From: Desulfovibrio sp.
GTDB lineage: Bacteria; Desulfobacterota; Desulfovibrionia; Desulfovibrionales; Desulfovibrionaceae
Direction: 5' to 3'
DNA length: 10,422 nt
Assembly (NCBI GenBank): GCA_022837365.1
Contig: JALHHV010000128.1
Span: 3,507 to 13,928, forward strand
Shown here: piece by piece, positions 5,467 to 10,422 of the stretch
Layout: each line of letters begins with the position of its first letter
How positions within the stretch are numbered: position 1 is the stretch's first letter
Program-made: the position numbers and the translations under genes
The notes under the pieces: generated by a model
Databases searched by the model: none
Seen by the model: only the letters and a program-made list of their open reading frames with translations
Told to the model about the DNA's origin: nothing

Positions 5467-6861
5467 ATGAAACCGATTTCCGACCGCCCGTTCCGGGCCT
5501 ATGACATACGCGGCATCGTCGATGCCGACTTCGACGCCGAATGGGTGGAGCGCCTTGGGCGCGCCTGCGGCTCCTACCTGCTGGAGCGCGGCATCCCGTC
5601 CGCCGTGGTGGGCCACGACTGCCGCCACAGTTCCCCCGCCTACCACGACGCGCTGGCCGCCGGGCTCATCGCCTGCGGCATCGACGTGGTCAGCGTGGGC
5701 ATGGTGCCCACCCCCCTGCTGTACTTCGCGGTGCGCCACCTGGAGCGCCAGGGCGGCGTCATGATCACCGCCAGCCACAACCCGCCGGAATACAACGGCT
5801 TCAAGGTTTGGGCCGGGCAGACCACCATCCACACCGCCGAAATCCGCCGCATCTACGAAATCCTCGCCGCCGGGCGCTTCGCCTCCGGCAAGGGCGTGGG
5901 CTGTTCACTGGACATCGTGCCCGCCTACATGGAGGCGGTGACGCAGCGGGTGCGGCTTGCCCCGCGCGCCTCCGGCCCCCTGAAGGTGGTGGTGGACGGC
6001 GGCAACGGCGCGGGCGGCGAGATCTGCGCCGAACTGCTGCGCCGCCTGGGCGCCGACGTGGTCGCGCAGTACTGCGAGCCGGACGGTGCCTTTCCCAACC
6101 ACCATCCCGACCCGGTGGTGGAGGCCAACATGCGCGACCTCAAGGCCCGCGTGGCCGCAGAGGGCGCGGACCTGGGCATCGGCCTGGACGGCGACGCCGA
6201 CCGCCTGGGCGTGGTGGACGCGCACGGCCGCCTGCTGTTCGGCGACGAACTGCTCTCGCTCTTCGCGCGCGACCTGCTGGCCCGCAAGCCGGGGGGCGAG
6301 GTGATGGCCGACGTGAAGTGCTCGCACCGCCTGTTCCGCGACATCGAGGCCCACGGCGGCAAGCCCGCCATGTGGATCACCGGCCATTCGGTGATGAAGG
6401 CCCGCATGCTGGAGGTGAACGCCCCGCTGGCGGGCGAGATGAGCGGGCACATGTTCTTCAACGAGGGCTGGTACGGCTTCGACGACGCCATCTACGCGGC
6501 GGCCCTGCTGCTGCGCATCCTCTCCGCGTCCGGGGTGCCGCTGACGGAACTGCCCGGCTGGCCGCCCTCGCACGCCACGCCGGAACTGCACATGGCCTGC
6601 CCGGACGAGGTGAAGTTCGACGTGGTGCGCCGTGCGCAGGAACATTTCCGGGCGCTGTACGACGTCAACGAGATCGACGGCGCGCGGATCACCTGGCCCG
6701 ACGGCTGGGCCCTGGTGCGGGCCTCGAACACCCAGCCGGTGCTGGTGCTGCGCTTCGAGGCGGAAACGCCCGGACGCCTGGCCGAAATCCGCGCGCTGGT
6801 GGAAACCCCGCTCACGGCCTGGATAGCCGAGGCGTTGGCCGGTGACGCCACCACCGCATAG
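5467..6861 (+). CDS. Phosphomannomutase / phosphoglucomutase (alpha-D-phosphohexomutase)
   Basis: A 464-residue cytoplasmic enzyme of the AlgC/ManB type that interconverts the 6- and 1-phosphates of mannose or glucose, feeding nucleotide-sugar supply for LPS and other polysaccharides. All four family signatures are present: FRAYDIRG near the start, the active-site serine loop TASHNPPEYNG (S103), the metal loop GLDGDADRLG (D241, D243, D245), the sugar loop GEMSGHMFF (323-331) and the phosphate-binding RASNTQPVLVLRFE (418-431). Length is standard. GEMSG is the form typical of dual-specificity PMM/PGM enzymes, though substrate preference cannot be settled from sequence. It is transcribed divergently from hflK and is followed after 73 bp by the TPM-like gene with its own AGGAG site, suggesting an operon. 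Confidence 0.96.
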   Translation: MKPISDRPFRAYDIRGIVDADFDAEWVERLGRACGSYLLERGIPSAVVGHDCRHSSPAYHDALAAGLIACGIDVVSVGMVPTPLLYFAVRHLERQGGVMITASHNPPEYNGFKVWAGQTTIHTAEIRRIYEILAAGRFASGKGVGCSLDIVPAYMEAVTQRVRLAPRASGPLKVVVDGGNGAGGEICAELLRRLGADVVAQYCEPDGAFPNHHPDPVVEANMRDLKARVAAEGADLGIGLDGDADRLGVVDAHGRLLFGDELLSLFARDLLARKPGGEVMADVKCSHRLFRDIEAHGGKPAMWITGHSVMKARMLEVNAPLAGEMSGHMFFNEGWYGFDDAIYAAALLLRILSASGVPLTELPGWPPSHATPELHMACPDEVKFDVVRRAQEHFRALYDVNEIDGARITWPDGWALVRASNTQPVLVLRFEAETPGRLAEIRALVETPLTAWIAEALAGDATTA

Positions 6862-6934
6862 CCGGCGCCCGGCTGCCGCACCGCCGGACCTCCACACCGC
6901 CAGACCGGCAGCCCGGCACGCAGGAGCCTGATCC

Positions 6935-7456
6935 ATGTTCCGCCTCTTTCCCAAGCGCGAGCGCGGCGAGCCGCGCCTGCCGCTGGTCCACGCCGACACG
7001 CCGGGCCAGTTCCTGCTGCGCACCATGCTGCTGCTGACCGTGTTCGCATTGACGGCGTGGGCCTTCTGGGCCAACAACGAACGCCGCCTGGCCGACCTGC
7101 GCGCCTCCTCCGCCGTATGGGACGAGGCGGACCTGCTGGCCGACGCGCAGGAAAAGGCCCTGCGCGAACTGGTGGGCGCCTTCCGCGAGGTGCACGGGCT
7201 GAAGCTGGTCATCCACATCCGGCGCGACACCCCGGAACTGCCCACCGTGGACGCCCGCACCATCTTCGTGGGGCTGTGCCCGGCAAAGGGGCAGGCCATC
7301 GTGGAACTGCCCCCGCTGGTGCGCAGGGCCTACGGCGAAACCCTGCCCCAGACCCTGGAAAACGACTGGCTGCGCCCCGCCATGGCGTCCGGCCAGTGGG
7401 CCGAAGGGCTGGTGCGCACCCTGAAATACCTGTGGGACAAGCTGGGCGAGGCCTGA
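6935..7456 (+). CDS. Membrane-anchored protein with a TPM-like domain
   Basis: A 173-residue protein with a basic N-terminus, one hydrophobic helix (about 26-46, LLRTMLLLTVFALTAWAFW) and a soluble domain (about 58-170). The domain follows the pattern of TPM domains: VWDEADLLADAQEKALRELV, a beta strand LVIHI, TIFVGLCPAKGQAIVELP, then YGETLPQ and WLRPAMASGQWAEGL, which resemble the family's conserved acidic start, VLLLV strand and PAF-x-G-x-Y-x-x-GL segment. TPM domains occur in proteins of photosystem repair and in bacterial envelope proteins, some with phosphatase activity; that activity is not predicted here. Several motif positions are loose, so the assignment is moderate. AGGAG 8 bases upstream supports the ATG. 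It sits between the phosphohexomutase and rnhA, probably cotranscribed with the former. Confidence 0.85.
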   Translation: MFRLFPKRERGEPRLPLVHADTPGQFLLRTMLLLTVFALTAWAFWANNERRLADLRASSAVWDEADLLADAQEKALRELVGAFREVHGLKLVIHIRRDTPELPTVDARTIFVGLCPAKGQAIVELPPLVRRAYGETLPQTLENDWLRPAMASGQWAEGLVRTLKYLWDKLGEA

Positions 7457-7563
7457 TCCGGCCCGGTCACGGACCGGCCTTGCCTAGCCCTGTCTAGCCC
7501 TGTCCGAACCGGCCATATTTTTTGCCATCCAGTTACCCCCAACCGACATCACCGGACCATCGC
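7457..7563 (+). other. Intergenic segment with a 10-bp tandem repeat and a T6 run
   Basis: A short hairpin follows the TPM-like gene: GGCC-c-GGTC, loop ACG, GACCGGCC (7460-7479), with only two T after it. CTAGCCCTGT is repeated in tandem (7484-7493 and 7494-7503), and a second ACCGGCC (7508-7514) is followed by atTTTTTT (T-run 7518-7523). The GGCC-c-GGT arm could pair with either copy of ACCGGCC. Whether this terminates transcription before rnhA is unclear. No good promoter for rnhA is visible. Confidence 0.35.
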
Positions 7564-8034
7564 ATGACCATCAAGAACGTCCAGGCCTTCACCGACGGCT
7601 CGTGCCTCGGCAACCCCGGCCCCGGCGGCTGGGCCGCCGTGCTGCGCTGCAACGGCTCGGAGCGCGAGCTTTCGGGGGGCTTCGCCCTGACCACCAACAA
7701 CCGCATGGAAATCCTGGCGGTCATCGAGGCCCTTTCCATCCTGAAGGAACCGTGCAGCGTGGACCTGCACACCGACTCGCAGTACGTGCGCAACGCGGTG
7801 GAAAAGAAATGGCTGGCGGGCTGGCGCCGCAACGGCTGGAAGACCAGCGACAAGAAGCCGGTGAAGAACCGCGACCTGTGGGAACGGCTGCAACCCCTGC
7901 TGGACGTGCACACGGTGCGCTTTCACTGGGTGCGCGGCCATTCCGGCCACCCGGAGAACGAACGGTGCGACGTGCTGGCCCGCACCCGCGCCTCGTCGGG
8001 CGGGCTGCCCCCAGACACGGGATACCGGGAATGA
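7564..8034 (+). CDS. rnhA: Ribonuclease HI
   Basis: A 156-residue cytoplasmic enzyme that cuts the RNA strand of RNA-DNA hybrids, acting on R-loops, Okazaki primers and misincorporated ribonucleotides. The DEDD metal residues are visible: D11 in [15 protein letters not shown]49 in [14 protein letters not shown]71 in LHTDSQYV and D136 in NERCDVLA. The basic handle ([13 protein letters not shown], about 81-93) and the flexible His loop [10 protein letters not shown] with H125 match the E. coli type. Length is normal. ATG 7564 is chosen because the first beta strand starts at once ([10 protein letters not shown]); a TTG at 7522 would add 14 unlikely residues. The ribosome site is weak (CGGA). 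A strong terminator follows. Confidence 0.97.
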   Translation: MTIKNVQAFTDGSCLGNPGPGGWAAVLRCNGSERELSGGFALTTNNRMEILAVIEALSILKEPCSVDLHTDSQYVRNAVEKKWLAGWRRNGWKTSDKKPVKNRDLWERLQPLLDVHTVRFHWVRGHSGHPENERCDVLARTRASSGGLPPDTGYRE

Positions 8035-8078
8035 CCCGTACCGGGGGACCGGCCAAAGCCATGGCATTTGCCGATGGC

Positions 8079-8116
8079 GGGGCGAACCCGGTAGGGTTAT
8101 CCCCCATTCTTTTTTT
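8079..8116 (+). terminator. Rho-independent terminator after rnhA
   Basis: GGGG-cg-AACCC, loop GGTA, GGGTT-at-CCCC forms a strong hairpin (8079-8105) followed after four bases by seven T (8110-8116). A second hairpin lies just before it: GCCAT GGC, loop ATTT, GCC g ATGGC (8058-8078). The pair ends rnhA transcription and implies that the PilZ gene has its own promoter in the remaining 80 or so bases, or is expressed by read-through. Confidence 0.75.
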
Positions 8117-8187
8117 GGGGAAATCCGGCTAGAAACGCGCATGCACCCCCGCAACGCAACCACCGGACGCCCCGCCGAGCGGGCCAC

Positions 8188-8191
8188 GGAG
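8188..8191 (+). promoter_or_regulatory. Shine-Dalgarno GGAG deciding the PilZ protein start
   Basis: GGAG lies 6 bases before ATG 8198. The earlier in-frame ATG at 8141 has no recognisable ribosome site and adds 19 residues of low-information sequence, so 8198 is preferred. Confidence 0.65.
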
Positions 8192-8197
8192 CGCTCA

Positions 8198-8851
8198 ATG
8201 GTCACCCGCACCCGCAACGGCCAGGCCCTCGACCTTCCCCTCGGCACGCGCATGCTGCTGAACATGGCGGGCACCAAGGAAAACCTGTCCAGCGAACTGG
8301 TGGGGTTGCAGCACTTCGAATACCTGATCCTGAAAATGCCGCTGGTGCCCGGCATCCGCGCGCGGCTGCTGAACGGAGAGATGGTGACCCTGCGCTACAT
8401 CGCCGGGGGCACCATCTTCGGTTTCAAGAGCCAGGTGCTGAACCACATCGTCAAGCCGGGCTTCCTGCTGTTCGTGGAGTACCCCGACTCCATGGAACAG
8501 GTGGACCTGCGCCGGCACCGCCGGGTCAACTGCCTGCTGCCCGCCGCCGTGCACGGCCGCCATGGCGTGCACAAGTGCATCCTGCTGGACCTCAGCGAGG
8601 GCGGCTGCAAGGTCTCGCTGGAACTGCAACGCGAGGACCCCTTCCGCGAAACCGCCGTGGACGACATGCTGGTGTTGCAGTGCGGCTTCTTCGGCAGCGA
8701 GGGCGCGGCCCAGACCTCCCTTTCCTGCCTGGTGAAAAGCATCTCCATGGACGGCAGCCGGGTGCAGCTGGGCCTGAAGTTCGCCGACCTCGGCACCGAT
8801 ACGCAGCTGGAACTGTCCACCTACCTCGACAGCGTGTCCTGCCTAGTGTGA
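8198..8851 (+). CDS. YcgR-like PilZ-domain c-di-GMP effector
   Basis: A 217-residue soluble protein with two parts. The N-terminal half (about 10-98; LPLGTRMLLNM, LILKMPLV, LLNGEMVTLRYIAGGTIFGF) resembles the split-barrel domain of YcgR, the flagellar brake. The C-terminal PilZ domain has both c-di-GMP motifs: RRHRR (R105-R109, fitting RxxxR) at the domain junction and DLSEGG (D131, S133, G136, fitting D/NxSxxG), so ligand binding is expected. Proteins of this form bind c-di-GMP and slow or bias the flagellar motor, or regulate surface polysaccharide export. No flagellar or GGDEF gene is in the window, so the target is unknown. Upstream it is insulated from rnhA by a strong terminator. Confidence 0.9.
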   Translation: MVTRTRNGQALDLPLGTRMLLNMAGTKENLSSELVGLQHFEYLILKMPLVPGIRARLLNGEMVTLRYIAGGTIFGFKSQVLNHIVKPGFLLFVEYPDSMEQVDLRRHRRVNCLLPAAVHGRHGVHKCILLDLSEGGCKVSLELQREDPFRETAVDDMLVLQCGFFGSEGAAQTSLSCLVKSISMDGSRVQLGLKFADLGTDTQLELSTYLDSVSCLV

Positions 8852-9033
8852 CCGCCGGGCTGCCCGCCGCGGCCCCGTCCGGTCCATGGCACCGCTCCCC
8901 GTTTCCGGGGCGCTTGACGCCCCCCTGCCCCGCCACTACCTGATGCCTCGGGCCATGCGCCGTCACGGCGTTGCACGGCGCGCCCCAGCCGTGCGTACGA
9001 CGCGCATCCCCCTTCCCCCGCACGGAGCCCCGC
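8852..9033 (+). other. Intergenic gap with a GC hairpin
   Basis: About 180 bp with no gene. GGGGCG, loop CTTGA, CGCCCC (8907-8923) can form a 6-bp stem, and an overlapping CCCC/GGGG stem (8897-8910) competes with it. There is no T-run, so intrinsic termination is not supported. I see no convincing promoter; the downstream gene has a good GGAG at 9024-9027. Confidence 0.3.
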
Positions 9034-10005
9034 ATGACCGACGCGCAGACCATGGGACACCTCTGGGACGGCCTTGGCCGCCCCCTGCTGCGTCTGGTGC
9101 TGTCCATGTCCGCCGGGCTGTTCGTGGCCAACTGCATAGAGGCCCTGCACTGGACGAGCGGGGTGGCCCGGCTGGCCGCGCCGCTGGTGCGCCTGGGGCA
9201 CCTGCGCGACGTGGCCGGGGCGTCGTTCTCGCTGGCGTTCTTCTCGTCCGTGGCGTCCAACTCGCTGCTGGCCGAAAGCTACGAAAAGGGCGAACTGTCC
9301 AGGCGCGAACTGCGCTTCGCCAACCTGTTCAACAGCCTGCCCAGCTACTTCGTGCACCTGCCCACGCTGTTCTTCATCACTTGGCCGGTGCTGGGCTTTC
9401 CCGCCGTGGTCTACGTGGGGCTGACCCTGCTGGCCGCCTTCCTGCGCACCGCGCTCACGGTCGCCTGCGGCCGGGTGCTGCTGCCCCCGCTGCCCGAAGG
9501 CTGCGTGGCCTGCCATCTGGACGGGCATGAATCCGGAGGCTGGCGGGCCGGTCTGCACACGGCGTGGCTGCGCTTTCGCAAGCGCATGCCACGGGTGGTC
9601 TTCTTCACAGTGCCCACGTACGCGGCCGTGTACTTCATGCAGCAGGCGGGCTGGTTCCACCTGGCCGAAGCCTGGATGGCCCGGCACACGGACGCCCTGT
9701 CCTTCCTGCGGCCGGAAGCGCTGGGCATCGTGCTGTTGCACCTGGCGGCGGAATTCGGCGCGGCGGTGTCCGCCGCCGGGGCGGTGCTGGGCGGCGGAGC
9801 GTTGACCGAGCGCGAGATCGTGCTGGCCCTGCTGGCGGGCAACGTGCTGTCCACGCCCATGCGCGCCTTCCGCCACCAGTTCCCGTCCTACTCCGGATAC
9901 TTCAAGCCCGCGCTGGCGGTGGAGCTCATCGTGGTCAACCAGGCCCTGCGCGCCGCGTCCATCGCGCTGGTGGGGCTTGGCTACTACTGGGCCACCCTGC
10001 CCTGA
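9034..10005 (+). CDS. Integral membrane protein with nucleoside-recognition (Gate) domains
   Basis: A 323-residue polytopic inner-membrane protein. Hydrophobic segments lie around 17-37, 60-80, 105-148 (two helices), 186-203, 228-254, 262-275 and 296-320. Two related segments can be aligned: FFSSVASNSLLAESYEKGEL followed by SRRELRFANLFNSLPSYF (69-106), and EFGAAVSAAGAVLGGGALTE followed by REIVLALLAGNVLSTPMRAF (240-279). This is the internal duplication expected of Gate (nucleoside recognition, PF07670-like) membrane proteins. The substrate is unknown; the family name does not prove nucleoside transport. A loop after the fourth helix contains CVACH (157-161), a CxxCH motif. ATG 9034 is chosen for its GGAG 6 bases upstream; the frame is open from 8971. 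It converges on the YjbQ-family gene, stop to stop, with a 15-bp gap. Confidence 0.88.
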   Translation: MTDAQTMGHLWDGLGRPLLRLVLSMSAGLFVANCIEALHWTSGVARLAAPLVRLGHLRDVAGASFSLAFFSSVASNSLLAESYEKGELSRRELRFANLFNSLPSYFVHLPTLFFITWPVLGFPAVVYVGLTLLAAFLRTALTVACGRVLLPPLPEGCVACHLDGHESGGWRAGLHTAWLRFRKRMPRVVFFTVPTYAAVYFMQQAGWFHLAEAWMARHTDALSFLRPEALGIVLLHLAAEFGAAVSAAGAVLGGGALTEREIVLALLAGNVLSTPMRAFRHQFPSYSGYFKPALAVELIVVNQALRAASIALVGLGYYWATLP

Positions 10006-10020
10006 CGCCGTCCGCCGAGG

Positions 10021-10422
10021 TCATTCCCCGATGATCTTCACCAGCACCCGCTTGCGGCGCCCGCCGTCGAACTCTCCGTAGAACACCTGCTCCCACGGGC
10101 CGAGGTCCAGCTTTCCCTCGGTCACGGCCACCACCACCTCGCGGCCCATGATCTGGCGCTTCATGTGCGCGTCGGCGTTGTCCTCGCCCACGTTGTGGCG
10201 GTACTGGCGCACCGGCTCGTGCGGGGCCAGCCGTTCCAGCCACTGCTCGTAGTCGTGGTGCAGGCCGCTTTCGTCGTCGTTGATGAACACGCTGGCCGTG
10301 ATGTGCATGGCGTTGACCAGGCACAACCCCTCGCGGATGCCGCTTTCCGCCAGTTCCGCGTCCACCTGCGGGGTGATGTTGATGAACGCCCGCCGCGTGG
10401 GCACGTTGAACCACAATTCCTT
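10021..10422 (-). CDS. yjbQ: YjbQ / UPF0047 family protein, start beyond the right edge
   Basis: 133 residues are visible, reading [13 protein letters not shown] at the window edge. The usual protein of this family is about 135-140 residues, so only a few N-terminal residues are missing, and the TTG at 10416 is not the likely start. Family marks include [26 protein letters not shown] (with the conserved His), [32 protein letters not shown] and the C-terminal [17 protein letters not shown]. coli YjbQ shows weak thiamine-phosphate synthase activity; the physiological role in other bacteria is unsettled, so I do not assign a pathway. No obvious terminator separates it from the convergent Gate-protein gene. 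Confidence 0.93.
   Translation of the reverse strand, partial: KELWFNVPTRRAFINITPQVDAELAESGIREGLCLVNAMHITASVFINDDESGLHHDYEQWLERLAPHEPVRQYRHNVGEDNADAHMKRQIMGREVVVAVTEGKLDLGPWEQVFYGEFDGGRRKRVLVKIIGE

Noticed and set aside
5905..7299. Long minus-strand open frame opposite the phosphohexomutase and TPM-like genes
   Set aside because: Shadow frame with no ribosome site or recognisable domain; all phosphohexomutase signatures are on the plus strand.
8035..8140. c-di-GMP-I riboswitch upstream of the PilZ gene
   Set aside because: The conserved first half (GGCAAACC and partner) is missing, and the sequence folds well as a Rho-independent terminator for rnhA.
10021..10416. TTG at 10416 as the start of the YjbQ-family gene
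   Set aside because: The frame stays open to the window edge with family-like residues (KEL before WFN), so the true start lies outside.

Overview
The window is uniformly GC-rich with tightly packed genes. Its proteins look like those of a deltaproteobacterial sulfate reducer of the Desulfovibrio / Nitratidesulfovibrio type. That assignment rests on recognising protein families and on the hflK-hflC / phosphohexomutase neighbourhood; no 16S or other marker is present. I see no CRISPR array, insertion sequence, tRNA or rRNA. Most of the content is housekeeping or signalling, with several local oddities.

Left part, minus strand (1-2988). An unidentified protein runs off the left edge (start near 234). 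Next is a hybrid sensor kinase with REC-HisKA-HATPase-REC order (342-2105), whose C-terminal receiver has Asn in place of the phospho-accepting Asp. Upstream of it lies a broken phage-type repressor (2376-2988): an HTH half and an S24 peptidase half in different frames, followed by a clear Rho-independent terminator at 2282-2317.

Middle (2989-5466). A gene-free stretch of about 380 bp is rich in GTTAC/GTAAC half-sites. It ends in a perfect 19-bp inverted repeat made of two TGTAACAnTGTTACA-like palindromes, one of which overlaps the hflC stop codon. Then come hflC and hflK on the minus strand, with the hflK stop one base from the hflC start; they encode the SPFH membrane complex that modulates the FtsH protease. 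The recognisable HflK N-terminus (MNWDWEKLQEK...) is in a different frame from the rest of the protein, and the break falls at a short homopolymer beside a 9-bp tandem repeat. A divergent intergenic region of about 80 bp carries a good sigma-70-like promoter toward hflK.

Right part, plus strand (5467-10005). The order is a phosphomannomutase/phosphoglucomutase, a membrane-anchored TPM-like protein, ribonuclease HI with a strong terminator, a YcgR-like PilZ c-di-GMP effector, and an integral membrane nucleoside-recognition (Gate) protein that carries a CxxCH motif in a loop. A YjbQ-family gene on the minus strand converges on this block and runs off the right edge.

The genes do not form one pathway. 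HflKC (membrane protein quality control), the hexose-phosphate mutase (envelope polysaccharide precursors) and the PilZ protein (motility or surface control) are all envelope-related, but shared regulation is not shown. The points most worth checking are the hflK frame break, the split repressor, the Asp-to-Asn receiver and the paired operator-like palindromes after hflC.
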